Shown here: piece after piece, positions 11,052-19,759 of the stretch
Position numbering within the stretch: the stretch's first letter is position 1
Layout: each line of letters opens with the position of its first letter
Assembly (NCBI RefSeq): GCF_013284035.1
Contig: NZ_CP054141.1
Coordinates: 2,604,001 to 2,668,000, forward strand
Length of the DNA: 64,000 nucleotides
Direction: 5' to 3'
Origin: Flavobacterium sp. M31R6
GTDB lineage: Bacteria > Bacteroidota > Bacteroidia > Flavobacteriales > Flavobacteriaceae
Position numbers and translations under genes: made by a program
The notes under the pieces: generated by a model
The model's database searches: none
What the model was told of the DNA's origin: nothing
The model's input: only the letters and a program-made list of their open reading frames with translations

Positions 11052-12203
11052 ATGTATATATCAAAAAAAATAAAAATTGCATTCACATTTTTATTAGTAA
11101 TGTTGGCAGTAGAATCGCATAGCCAATCCAATGATTTTAAAGTTACTTTAGATGCTGGTCATGGAGGTCATGATTTTGGTGCGAATTATAATGGACGGAT
11201 TGAAAAAAATATTGCATTAGCCATTGTTTTAAAAGTGGGTAAAATTTTGGAATCCTATCCTAAGGTAGATGTTATATATACTAGAAAGACCGATGTTTTT
11301 ATTGATTTGATAGAGCGTGCCAATATTGCCAATAGAGCTGATTCTCATATTTTTGTTTCTATCCATTTGAATGCCAATAGAAATACCGCAGCAGATGGAA
11401 CTGAAACCTACGTTATGGGGATGAATAAGATTGCTTCAAATCTTGAAGCTGCAAAAAAGGAGAATGCAGTAATCACAATGGAAAAAGATTATAAGCAGAA
11501 ATATGAAGGTTTTGATCCAAATTCTCCAGAAACCATGATTGGTATGACTTTGATGCAAGAAGAATATTTAGATAATAGTATTTCATTAGCAGGTAAGGTA
11601 GAAGATGAATTTGCAAAATTAGGTAAGAAATTAAGACATGGAGGTGTGAAGCAAGCTCCTTTTATGGTTTTGCATAAAGCATATATGCCTAGGGTTCTAA
11701 TTGAAACTGGTTTTATTTCCAATCCTGTTGAAGGGGATTTATTAAATTCAGAAGAAGGACAAAATGATATTGCCAGAGCTATTGCTAATGCAATAATCAG
11801 TTATAAGTATGATTATTTTGGGGATGGGGGAGCAGAAACCTTTGGAGAAAAGCCATCTCAAATCCTTAGAGAAAATCCTGTAAAAAGTTCTGAAAATCCA
11901 GATGTTAATAAAACTGAGATTAATAAAGGGATTATTAAAAAAGATACTCTAGGTTCGATTTATAAAATTCAGTTATCGGCTAGTAAAAAAAAGTTAGCAC
12001 TGGAACCTAAAAATTTTAAAGGATTGCAAAATGTAAAACTTGTTTATGAAGATAATATTTATAAATATTTATACGGTGAAACTTCCGATTATGAAAGTGC
12101 CAAGAACCAATTAAATGAAGTGAAATCCAAAGGATATAATTCAGCTTTTTTAATAGCATTCAAAAATGGAAAAAAAATAAGCATTCAGGAAGCAATCAAA
12201 TAA
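11052..12203 (+). CDS. N-acetylmuramoyl-L-alanine amidase with C-terminal SPOR-like domain
   Basis: This secreted zinc amidase cleaves the bond between MurNAc and the stem peptide during cell separation. A signal peptide of about 25 residues ends near ESHSQS. The Amidase_3 domain follows, with the zinc and catalytic residues visible in LDAGHGGHDFGA (His), GRIEKNIAL (Glu), SIHLNAN (His) and LIETGFISN (Glu). After a Pro/Asn/Lys-rich linker, roughly residues 300-383 form a SPOR-like fold (IYKIQLSAS to YNSAFLIAF), which would bind denuded glycan at the septum. The 383-residue length fits AmiC-type enzymes of Flavobacteria. It is divergent from lptD and is followed by the MCE gene. Confidence 0.9.
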   Translation: MYISKKIKIAFTFLLVMLAVESHSQSNDFKVTLDAGHGGHDFGANYNGRIEKNIALAIVLKVGKILESYPKVDVIYTRKTDVFIDLIERANIANRADSHIFVSIHLNANRNTAADGTETYVMGMNKIASNLEAAKKENAVITMEKDYKQKYEGFDPNSPETMIGMTLMQEEYLDNSISLAGKVEDEFAKLGKKLRHGGVKQAPFMVLHKAYMPRVLIETGFISNPVEGDLLNSEEGQNDIARAIANAIISYKYDYFGDGGAETFGEKPSQILRENPVKSSENPDVNKTEINKGIIKKDTLGSIYKIQLSASKKKLALEPKNFKGLQNVKLVYEDNIYKYLYGETSDYESAKNQLNEVKSKGYNSAFLIAFKNGKKISIQEAIK

Positions 12204-12258
12204 TACTCATAAATTCGAATATTTTATATTAAATTTGCCCATTAAAAAAAACAAAATT

Positions 12259-13218
12259 TTGAAAATTACAAGAGAAATAAAAACTGCCATTTTAGTTATT
12301 ACATCAATTTTATTATTCATTTGGGGATACAGTTTTTTAAAAGGAAAAGACCTTTTTAATAGTTATAAAACTTTTTATGTTGAATATGCTAATGTCGAGG
12401 GACTTGCGCCTTCAGCTCCAGTAACAATCAATGGACTGAGCATAGGTAAAGTAAAAACCATTACGATTAGTGAAAAAGGAACTTTATTGGTTGAATTGCA
12501 AATAAATACTGAATTTCCAATATCAAAATCAAGCACGGCCACAATTTATGATGCCAGTCTTATTGGTGGCAAGCAAGTTGCCATCCATCCTAATTATTCA
12601 GACAAAATTATCGCCGAAAATGGGGATTACCTAGCGGGCACTATAGAGTCTAGTCTTATGGCTTCATTGGGCGACAAAGCGGCTCCAGTTATGGCTAAAG
12701 TAGAGAAATTAATGACCAGTGCAGATAAATTAATTACTAGTTTTAATTCTGTTTTGGATGCAAAAGGGCAAGCAGATTTAAAAAAGAGTTTAGCAGAACT
12801 TAGCGCGACTATGGAGCAATTCCATAAAGTTGCATCAAATGCAAATGTGATTTTGGATGAAAATAAAGGCCAGTTGAAAGGTGTTGTTTCTAATTTCAAT
12901 AAAGTCTCTGATAATTTCGTTAAAATTTCTGATTCATTGAATAAAGCAGATTTAGGACAGACTGTTAGGAACTTGAATGCAACATTAAGCAAAGTTGATG
13001 GCTTAATGAAAGGTTTAGAGTCTGGAAAAGGTACCATGGGAAAATTACTGAAAGACGAGGCACTTTATGCTAATTTAGAAAAAACTTCCAAGGAGTTAGA
13101 GTTGCTTCTGCAGGATGTAAGATTAAATCCAACACGTTATGTAAATGTTTCTGTTTTTGGTAAGAAAAACAAACCATATGTTGCTCCAAACGATTCTATA
13201 ACAAAAATAAAAAACTAG
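12259..13218 (+). CDS. MlaD/MCE family lipid-transport protein
   Basis: The roughly 319-residue protein has a single N-terminal membrane helix (AILVITSILLFIWGYSFL) followed by an MCE domain (YANVEGLAPSAPVTINGL, about residues 43-120) and a helical C-terminal half. MCE proteins form hexameric rings that shuttle phospholipids between membranes. The start is taken as the TTG at 12259 (LKITREIKTAI), which places the helix close to the N-terminus; an upstream in-frame TTG at 12235 would add a basic stretch. It sits 55 bp after the amidase gene and 5 bp before the Fe-S membrane protein. The matching Mla ATPase and permease genes are not in the window. Confidence 0.88.
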   Translation: MKITREIKTAILVITSILLFIWGYSFLKGKDLFNSYKTFYVEYANVEGLAPSAPVTINGLSIGKVKTITISEKGTLLVELQINTEFPISKSSTATIYDASLIGGKQVAIHPNYSDKIIAENGDYLAGTIESSLMASLGDKAAPVMAKVEKLMTSADKLITSFNSVLDAKGQADLKKSLAELSATMEQFHKVASNANVILDENKGQLKGVVSNFNKVSDNFVKISDSLNKADLGQTVRNLNATLSKVDGLMKGLESGKGTMGKLLKDEALYANLEKTSKELELLLQDVRLNPTRYVNVSVFGKKNKPYVAPNDSITKIKN

Positions 13219-13223
13219 TATTT

Positions 13224-14558
13224 ATGAGTTACCTTAGTAATGTGTTATTTGCCATAGTATTGATTATTGGATTCGGGTATTTTTATTCGAATGTAAAAAA
13301 AATCATTAGGAATATTAATCTTGGCGTTGCTGTTAATCGTAAAGATAATGCTAAAGCACGTTGGAGAAATATGGCAATGATTGCTCTTGGGCAATCCAAA
13401 ATGGTTAAAAGACCCGTTGCTGGAATACTGCATATCATAGTTTATGTTGGATTCGTTATTATCAATATTGAATTATTGGAAATCATTATTGATGGTTTAT
13501 TTGGAACTCATAGAATTTTTGCTCCTCTTGGAGTTGTTTATGATTTTTTAATTGGTTCTTTTGAAGTCTTGGCTTTCTTGGTATTGTTTGCTGTTACTGT
13601 ATTTTTGATAAGAAGAAATATCGTTAAGTTGAGAAGATTTATTCACGCTGATTTAAAAGGCTGGCCAAAAAGTGATGCCAATTATATTTTGTATTTTGAG
13701 ATTACTTTAATGACTTTGTTTTTATTAATGAATGCCACCGATTTTCATTTGCAAAATGTACCTGGAGGATTTTCACATTTTATAAAAGCAGGCTCTTTTC
13801 CAATAAGTCAATTTATTGCACCGGTGTTCAATAGAATGTCAAATGAGTTGGTGATGTTACTAAATGAAGGCTTTTGGTGGTTGCATATTGTTGGGATTTT
13901 GATTTTTATGAATTATTTATATTTCTCAAAACACCTTCATATTTTATTGGCTTTCCCAAATACTTACTTCGCTAATTTAAATCCTCAAGGACAGTTTGAT
14001 AATTTGGCTTCAGTAACTGCCGAAGTAAAACTGATGATGGATCCAAATGCAGATCCTTTTGCAGCAGCGCCAGTTTCAGAAAATGAAGCTCCAAGTAAAT
14101 TTGGTGCCAGCGATGTTCAGGATTTAAACTGGGTTCAGTTATTAAATGCCTACACATGTACTGAATGTGGTCGTTGTACTTCTTCTTGTCCTGCAAATCA
14201 AACAGGCAAAAAACTGTCTCCTCGTAAAATTATGATGGATACAAGAGATAGATTGGAAGAAGTAGGAAAGAACATTGATGCCAACAAAGGTGTTTTTGTA
14301 CCAGACAACAAATCGCTATTGAACGATTACATTACTCCAGAAGAATTGTGGGCTTGTACCTCTTGCAATGCTTGTGTAGAGGAATGTCCTGTAAATATCA
14401 GCCCGCTTTCTATTATTATGGATATGAGACGTTATCTTGTAATGGAGCAAAGCGCAGCTCCAATGCCTATAAATGCGATGATGACTAACATAGAGAATAA
14501 TGGCGCACCTTGGCAATACAGCCAACAAGACCGATTGAACTGGAAAAACGAAATATAG
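13224..14558 (+). CDS. Membrane-bound 4Fe-4S protein, HdrD/GlpC-like with cytochrome-like N-terminus
   Basis: The 444-residue protein has about five to six hydrophobic helices in its first 250 residues, resembling nitrate-reductase gamma or DsrM-type membrane anchors. A cytosolic domain with two 4Fe-4S clusters follows: CTECGRCTSSCP near residue 310 and CTSCNACVEECP near 380. Proteins of this type pass electrons between quinones and a CCG-domain partner; that partner is the next gene at 14646. The physiological donor is not evident from sequence. This pair, next to an MCE gene and an amidase, looks like part of a chromosomal core. It is separated from its partner by an 87-bp repeat-rich gap. 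Confidence 0.88.
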   Translation: MSYLSNVLFAIVLIIGFGYFYSNVKKIIRNINLGVAVNRKDNAKARWRNMAMIALGQSKMVKRPVAGILHIIVYVGFVIINIELLEIIIDGLFGTHRIFAPLGVVYDFLIGSFEVLAFLVLFAVTVFLIRRNIVKLRRFIHADLKGWPKSDANYILYFEITLMTLFLLMNATDFHLQNVPGGFSHFIKAGSFPISQFIAPVFNRMSNELVMLLNEGFWWLHIVGILIFMNYLYFSKHLHILLAFPNTYFANLNPQGQFDNLASVTAEVKLMMDPNADPFAAAPVSENEAPSKFGASDVQDLNWVQLLNAYTCTECGRCTSSCPANQTGKKLSPRKIMMDTRDRLEEVGKNIDANKGVFVPDNKSLLNDYITPEELWACTSCNACVEECPVNISPLSIIMDMRRYLVMEQSAAPMPINAMMTNIENNGAPWQYSQQDRLNWKNEI

Positions 14559-14636
14559 TTGAATCGTTTAATCGGTAAAAAGTTTAACCGATTCAACAAT
14601 TAACAAATCAACGATTCAACATTTAAACGATTAAAC
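14557..14636. repeat. Short inverted and direct repeats between the two Fe-S genes
   Basis: The gap is built from the word GTTGAATCG and its complement CGATTCAAC, mixed with TTTAATCG/CGATTAAA. GTTGAATCG starts at 14558, CGATTCAAC occurs near 14589 and again near 14612, and AAACGATTAAAC closes the block near 14625. The words can pair into alternative hairpins. This could be a dispersed intergenic element or a processing site between two genes whose products must assemble together. Confidence 0.6.
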
Positions 14637-14645
14637 AAAAAAGAA

Positions 14646-15437
14646 ATGTCAGAAAATTTAATTGTGCCAACAATGGCCGAAATGCTAGCCCAAGGAAAAC
14701 AACCAGAAGTTTTATTTTGGGTAGGTTGTGCAGGTAGTTTTGACGATAGAGCAAAGAAAATAACAAAGGCATTTGTACGAATTCTAAATCGTGCCAATGT
14801 TTCTTTTGCCGTTTTAGGTACTGAAGAAAGTTGTACTGGAGATCCAGCAAAAAGAGCAGGAAATGAGTTTTTGTTTCAAATGCAAGCCATGATGAATATC
14901 GAAGTGCTTAATGCTTATGAAGCAAAAAAAATAGTTACTGCTTGTCCGCATTGTTTTAATACTTTAAAAAATGAATACCCAGAATTGGGTGGCCATTATG
15001 AAGTGGTGCATCACACAGAATTCCTTAAATCATTGTTAGATTCAGGACGTCTGACTATCGAAGGTGGACAGTTTAAAGGGAAGCGTATTACTTTTCATGA
15101 TCCTTGTTATTTAGGACGTGCCAATAATGTATACGAAGCACCAAGGGATTTAATTCAGAAACTGGACGTTGAATTACTAGAAATGAAACGTTCTAAAGCA
15201 AATGGTTTGTGTTGCGGAGCAGGAGGGGCACAAATGTTTAAAGATGCTGAGCCTGGTAATAAAGAAATCAATGTGGAAAGAACAGAAGATGCTCTTGAAA
15301 CAAAACCTGACATTATTGCTGCAGGTTGTCCTTTTTGTAATACCATGTTGACCGATGGAGTTAAAAATAAAGAAAGAGAGGGTGATGTCAAAGTTATGGA
15401 TATAGCCGAATTGATTGCTAACGCCCAAGATTTATAA
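14646..15437 (+). CDS. CCG-domain (heterodisulfide reductase subunit B-like) Fe-S protein
   Basis: The 263-residue soluble protein has two cysteine-rich CCG-type domains. Visible motifs are FWVGCAGSFDDRA near the start, TACPHCFNT near residue 100, then HDPCYLGR, LCCGAGGAQMF and AAGCPFCNTM. These domains bind non-cubane or 4Fe-4S clusters in HdrB, GlpC and LutA. It is the expected catalytic partner of the membrane protein encoded just upstream and follows it in the same direction. The substrate (disulfide, lactate-like acid or other) cannot be read from the sequence. Confidence 0.9.
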   Translation: MSENLIVPTMAEMLAQGKQPEVLFWVGCAGSFDDRAKKITKAFVRILNRANVSFAVLGTEESCTGDPAKRAGNEFLFQMQAMMNIEVLNAYEAKKIVTACPHCFNTLKNEYPELGGHYEVVHHTEFLKSLLDSGRLTIEGGQFKGKRITFHDPCYLGRANNVYEAPRDLIQKLDVELLEMKRSKANGLCCGAGGAQMFKDAEPGNKEINVERTEDALETKPDIIAAGCPFCNTMLTDGVKNKEREGDVKVMDIAELIANAQDL

Positions 15438-15440
15438 AAA

Positions 15441-16217
15441 ATGGCTAAACGAAAATTTATTTTCCTAATGTTCTTGCCAATTTGGAGTTCCTTATTAGCC
15501 CAAACGACAGTGAAAGTAAATTTTCAAGATTCCATTCCGGATTCGAGTGCCGTTAAACAATTAAAGTTTAATGTTAAACAATTGATACTTCCAGCCACTT
15601 TGATTGGATTTGGAGTAATTGGAATTAATAACGATCAATTAAAAGATCTAAACGCCGAAATCAGTGAAGAGGTAGTAGAACATATTGATAAGCAAATAAC
15701 AATTGATGACTTTACTCAATATGCGCCAGCTGCTTCAGTTTATGCTTTAGGAGCTTTTGGAATAAAAGGAAAAAATAATTTTAAAGATAAATCGATAATC
15801 CTTGCAACCTCCTTTTTGTTGATGACAGCAACGGTTACGGGATTAAAGAGTATTACTAAAGTTGAAAGACCTGATGGGACAAGTAATAATTCTTTTCCTT
15901 CAGGGCATACTGCAACCGCTTTTATGGGAGCAGAATTTCTATATCAGGAATATAAAGATGTTTCTATTTGGTATGGTGTTTCTGGATATGCTATAGCTAC
16001 TTTTACAGGAGCATTTAGAATGTATAATAACCGACACTGGCTTACCGATGTTGTAGCAGGAGCGGGAATTGGAATATTAAGTGCCAAAGCAGGTTATTGG
16101 TTGTTCCCAACGGTTAATAAATTATTTGCTTCCAAAAGTAATCCAAACAAAAAATCTGCGTTTATTCCTTATTATGATGGGAAACAAGTAGGATTTGGAT
16201 ATATTTCCACTTTTTAA
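15441..16217 (+). CDS. PAP2 family phosphatase (copy 1)
   Basis: The 258-residue protein has a signal peptide (first 20 residues, ending LLAQ) and several hydrophobic segments. It carries the three PAP2 motifs: KVERPDGT, SFPSGHTATAF and NRHWLTDVVAGAGIG. The family removes phosphate from lipid phosphates such as phosphatidic acid or undecaprenyl pyrophosphate, with the active site on the periplasmic side. It starts 3 bp after the Fe-S gene and is probably cotranscribed. Two paralogues lie at 16785 and 23866; this copy and the 23866 copy share the same layout (signal peptide, W before the final motif, short C-terminal strand). Confidence 0.9.
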   Translation: MAKRKFIFLMFLPIWSSLLAQTTVKVNFQDSIPDSSAVKQLKFNVKQLILPATLIGFGVIGINNDQLKDLNAEISEEVVEHIDKQITIDDFTQYAPAASVYALGAFGIKGKNNFKDKSIILATSFLLMTATVTGLKSITKVERPDGTSNNSFPSGHTATAFMGAEFLYQEYKDVSIWYGVSGYAIATFTGAFRMYNNRHWLTDVVAGAGIGILSAKAGYWLFPTVNKLFASKSNPNKKSAFIPYYDGKQVGFGYISTF

Positions 16218-16281
16218 ATTAAAATATACAAATAAATTTTAGGTGTAAAAATCTAAAATCATAAATCTAAAATTACACAAC

Positions 16282-16764
16282 ATGTACGTTCCTTTTGAAA
16301 ATTTACCCGAAGAATCTAGAATTTGGATTTATCAATCGAACAGAAAGTTCTCGGATGCCGAGTTTTCTGAAATTGAAACTGATTTGCAAGCTTTCCTTAA
16401 CGAATGGGCGGCACACGGAACTAGCCTGGAGTCTTCGTATTTATTGAAATACAATCGTTTTATTATAATTGCCGTAAATCAGGATGTTCAAGCAGCTACA
16501 GGTTGTTCTATTGATTCTTCAGTTGAATTTATCCAAAGTTTGGAAAAAAAATACAATGTAGATTTATTAGATAAAATGAATGTAACCTTCAAACTAGGAG
16601 ATCATATTGCACATAAGTCATTGATTGATTTTAAGAAAATGGCGAAAGATAAAGCAGTTACCGAAAATACAATTGTCTTTAATAATTTGGTTAACAATAT
16701 CGAAGAGTTCAATGAATCATGGGAAGTTCCCGCTATGGACAGCTGGCATAGCCGATTTTTTTAA
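16282..16764 (+). CDS. Conserved flavobacterial protein often labelled 'ABC transporter ATPase'
   Basis: The 160-residue soluble protein starts MYVPFENLPEESRIWIYQS and ends WEVPAMDSWHSRFF. From memory, close homologues in Flavobacteria are annotated as 'ABC transporter ATPase', but no Walker A, Walker B or signature motif is present, so I consider that label wrong. It is mixed alpha/beta, without a signal peptide, and has one conserved-looking Cys in AATGCSIDSS. It follows the Fe-S/PAP2 genes after 64 bp, and another PAP2 gene begins 20 bp later. Its function is unknown. Confidence 0.8.
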   Translation: MYVPFENLPEESRIWIYQSNRKFSDAEFSEIETDLQAFLNEWAAHGTSLESSYLLKYNRFIIIAVNQDVQAATGCSIDSSVEFIQSLEKKYNVDLLDKMNVTFKLGDHIAHKSLIDFKKMAKDKAVTENTIVFNNLVNNIEEFNESWEVPAMDSWHSRFF

Positions 16765-16784
16765 ACCAATTTTACAAAGTCAAT

Positions 16785-17405
16785 ATGTCTAAAATCCTTT
16801 CCCTTTTTGTATTCCTTTTTTGTTTTTCAATTTCAAATGCCCAAAATTCGGATATAGATCTTTTAAAGAAAATAAATTTAAATAGAAATACAAATCTCGA
16901 ATCAACAATGATTGGGATTACAAATAGTGCCATGCCTGTTAGTATTGGAACTCCTATTGTTATCTATGCGGTTGGGCTAATCGAAAAAGACAGTCTCACA
17001 AAGAAAAAAGCAATATTTATAGGAGAAACCTTTGCCGCTTCAGCATTTGTTTCTTTGGCATTAAAAAGCATTGTTAAAAGGGACAGACCATATGTTACCT
17101 ATCCAGAAATTGATAATGTTGTAGAAGAATCTAGTTATTCTTTTCCATCAGGTCATACTTCATCGGCTTTTGCAACAGCTACCTCATTGAGTATGGCTTA
17201 CCCAAAATGGTATGTTATTGCTCCGTCTTTTTTATGGGCTGGTGCAGTTGGTTATTCTCGCTTATACCTTGGCGTTCATTATCCAACCGATGTTTTGGCA
17301 GGTGCACTTGTAGGTAGTGGTTCTGCTTTTTTGTGTTATAAATTGAATAAATGGATTAATAAGAAAAAAAATAAACCCATTTTATTTGATGGACAGAAGC
17401 AATAA
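16785..17405 (+). CDS. PAP2 family phosphatase (copy 2)
   Basis: The 206-residue protein has a signal peptide (ending ISNAQ) and full PAP2 motifs: KSIVKRDRPYVT, SFPSGHTSSAFA and GVHYPTDVLAGALVG. The catalytic His residues and the Arg of motif 1 are present. It is shorter than copies 1 and 3 and has the more canonical YLGVHYPTDV motif 3, so it is probably an older divergence rather than a recent duplicate. It is a membrane or periplasmic lipid phosphatase by family; the substrate is not predictable from sequence. Confidence 0.9.
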   Translation: MSKILSLFVFLFCFSISNAQNSDIDLLKKINLNRNTNLESTMIGITNSAMPVSIGTPIVIYAVGLIEKDSLTKKKAIFIGETFAASAFVSLALKSIVKRDRPYVTYPEIDNVVEESSYSFPSGHTSSAFATATSLSMAYPKWYVIAPSFLWAGAVGYSRLYLGVHYPTDVLAGALVGSGSAFLCYKLNKWINKKKNKPILFDGQKQ

Positions 17406-17469
17406 ATTAAGCGAAATTTAATTTAATATCAAATTGGAATCCCGATATTTATACTCAAAAATCGGTCCA

Positions 17470-18495
17470 ATGAAAAAAACACTTTCCATAGCACTTACCT
17501 TTTTATGTTTTATGACTTGTCTAAGTCAAGAGTATAAAGTTTCTAAAAAAATTAAAATTGCAGGTAATGAAGGTTGGGATTATCTTGCTGTTGACGAAGT
17601 AAATCAAAATTTGTTCGTTTCACACGGAAGTGTTGTTAATGTAGTGGATTTAAAATCGGACACAACTATTGCAACCATTAGTGATACCAAAGGTGTTCAC
17701 GGAATTGCAATAGCAAATGATTTAAACAAAGCTTTTATCACTGACGGGAAGGATAATTCCGTTACAATTATTGATCTGAAAAGCCTCAAATTGATTGAAA
17801 AAGTTGCCATTGATGGTCAAAAGCCTGATGCTGTTTTGTACGATCAGTTTTCTCAAAAAGTATTTACCTATAATGCCAATTCTAAGGATGCAACTGTTCT
17901 TGATGCCATTACTAATAAAGTTGTAAAAACAATTCCATTGGGCGGAAAACCCGAATTTTCGGTTACTAATACCAAAGGCTTGATTTATGTCAACATTGAA
18001 GATAAAAATGAAATCAAAACAATCGACGCCACTAAATTGGAAGTAATCGAAACTTGGAGTATTGCACCTGGTGATGAACCATCAGGACTGGCCATTGATT
18101 TAGATTCTAATAGATTATTTTCGGTTTGTGGCAATAAATTGATGGTAGTTGTTGATGCTTCAAATGGGAAAGTTATCAAGACATTGCCTATTGGAGATGG
18201 TTGTGATGGTGTAGCTTTTGATGCCAAAAAGAAACTTGTTTTTAGTTCCAACGGTGAAGGAACAATTACGGTTGTAAAAGAACAAAACCCAAATACCTTT
18301 TCGGTTCTGGAAACGGTAAAAACTCAAAAAGGAGCAAGAACAATTGTATTAAACAAAACTAGGGGGGATTTATATCTAACCACCGCTGATTTTGGTGCAA
18401 AACCCAAAGCAACTACCGAAAATCCTAACCCAAGAGCTTCTATTGTTTCCAATTCTTCTGTGGTTTTGGTTGTCGCGAGTAATAGCAAAAAATAA
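17470..18495 (+). CDS. YncE-family YVTN beta-propeller protein, secreted
   Basis: The 341-residue protein has a signal peptide (MKKTLSIALTFLCFMTCLSQ) and seven-bladed-propeller repeats with segments such as KAFITDGKDNSVTIIDLKS and NRLFSVCGNKLMVVVDAS. I chose the ATG at 17470 because it starts the signal peptide; an upstream in-frame TTG at 17434 would put 12 odd residues before it. YncE-like propellers are periplasmic and of uncertain role, often linked with metal or redox stress. It lies directly upstream of the TolC/MFP/RND efflux genes on the same strand (21-bp gap), which suggests it serves that system. Confidence 0.88.
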   Translation: MKKTLSIALTFLCFMTCLSQEYKVSKKIKIAGNEGWDYLAVDEVNQNLFVSHGSVVNVVDLKSDTTIATISDTKGVHGIAIANDLNKAFITDGKDNSVTIIDLKSLKLIEKVAIDGQKPDAVLYDQFSQKVFTYNANSKDATVLDAITNKVVKTIPLGGKPEFSVTNTKGLIYVNIEDKNEIKTIDATKLEVIETWSIAPGDEPSGLAIDLDSNRLFSVCGNKLMVVVDASNGKVIKTLPIGDGCDGVAFDAKKKLVFSSNGEGTITVVKEQNPNTFSVLETVKTQKGARTIVLNKTRGDLYLTTADFGAKPKATTENPNPRASIVSNSSVVLVVASNSKK

Positions 18496-18516
18496 TTTTA
18501 TTTTATAAATCAGTTA

Positions 18517-19755
18517 ATGAGATTCATCTTTTTTTTCATTCTTAGCTTTATTTGTCTAAAGTCTTTTTCGCAAGAAAAAGATTTGCGATTTTATATGGAA
18601 AAGGCAAAAAACAATTCGCCTTTACTCACTGATTTGTCCAATCAAATCAAGTCAAATCAAATTGACAGTTTGATTAATAGAGCCAATTACAAACCACTAG
18701 TTACTGGAAACCTCAATGCTAATTATGCGCCAGTTATTAATGGAATTGGTTATGATACCGCTATAACTAATGGACAATCCGTTTCAGGTTTGATTGGTAT
18801 TAATCAAAAAATAGTCGGTAAGAAAATATCAGGTTCACAGGCTGAAAGTTTCAAAATTCTAAAAGAGAGTTTGGCTTTAAACAAAAAAATAGCTCTCAAA
18901 GATTTGAGTAAAGTAATCGCCGACCAATATATCACGACATACGGAAGCGCCGAACAAATAGTGTATAATCAAAAAATGATAGCGCTATTGGGCAACGGTT
19001 TGAATACGCTGAAAAAATTAGCTCAAAATTCCATTTATAAACAAACCGATTATTTGATTTTTCTTTCCACATTAAAACAGCAGGAATTACAAGTTTTACA
19101 ACTTAAGCAACAATATCAAAATAATTTGGGAATACTCAATTATTTGTCTGGTGAAACCGATACCACTTTTGTGAATTTGGCAAAACCGGATATTAACTTA
19201 AAAACGATTTCAAGTCCTGAAAAAACAATCTTCTTAAAACAATTTGAAGTTGATAGTTTGAAAATTGTTAATCAAAGTAAGTTGATAGATAACGCTTATA
19301 AACCTACATTGGCCTTGCTTGGCGACGCGGGCTATTTGTCGAGTTTTGAGTATCTGCCGTATAAAAATTTTGGATTTAGTGTTGGATTAGGAATGTCAAT
19401 TCCTATTTATGACGGAAATCAAAGATCATTGCAACATCAAAAAAATGAGCAGGCAGTGGCCACTAATTTGGCTTACAAAACCCATTTCAATAAGCAATAC
19501 CAACAACAATTACTGATGCTTAATCAGAAATTGAAACAAACTGTGGATACCGGAAACCAATTGCAATCTCAGCTTCAAATAACCGATGCGTTAATTGAAG
19601 CTGACAAAAAACTATTACTGTCAGGTGATGCCCAAATCACCGATTTTGTAATCGCGATAGGTAATGTTATCACGCTCAATAATTCGATTTCTCAAAACAA
19701 AATCAACAAATTGCTACTTATTAACGAAATCAATTATTGGATTTCTAATGACTAA
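18517..19755 (+). CDS. TolC-family outer-membrane efflux protein
   Basis: The 412-residue protein has a signal peptide (ending CLKSFSQ) and the long alternating helical and strand structure of outer-membrane efflux channels. The helices are rich in Gln, Asn, Leu and Lys (LKQQELQVLQLKQQ; LNQKLKQTVDTGNQLQSQ). It would form the outer-membrane exit duct for the RND pump encoded downstream. The stop codon overlaps the first possible start of the next gene (ATG at 19748), which shows tight translational coupling. The family call is by architecture. Confidence 0.85.
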   Translation: MRFIFFFILSFICLKSFSQEKDLRFYMEKAKNNSPLLTDLSNQIKSNQIDSLINRANYKPLVTGNLNANYAPVINGIGYDTAITNGQSVSGLIGINQKIVGKKISGSQAESFKILKESLALNKKIALKDLSKVIADQYITTYGSAEQIVYNQKMIALLGNGLNTLKKLAQNSIYKQTDYLIFLSTLKQQELQVLQLKQQYQNNLGILNYLSGETDTTFVNLAKPDINLKTISSPEKTIFLKQFEVDSLKIVNQSKLIDNAYKPTLALLGDAGYLSSFEYLPYKNFGFSVGLGMSIPIYDGNQRSLQHQKNEQAVATNLAYKTHFNKQYQQQLLMLNQKLKQTVDTGNQLQSQLQITDALIEADKKLLLSGDAQITDFVIAIGNVITLNNSISQNKINKLLLINEINYWISND

Positions 19756-19759
19756 CATA

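Noticed and set aside
12235..12258. Upstream TTG start for the MCE protein
   Set aside because: The TTG at 12259 gives the usual short N-terminus before the membrane helix.
12627..13037. 136-codon open frame on the minus strand inside the MCE gene
   Set aside because: Antisense to a well-supported gene, with no signal peptide, motif or ribosome-entry context of its own.
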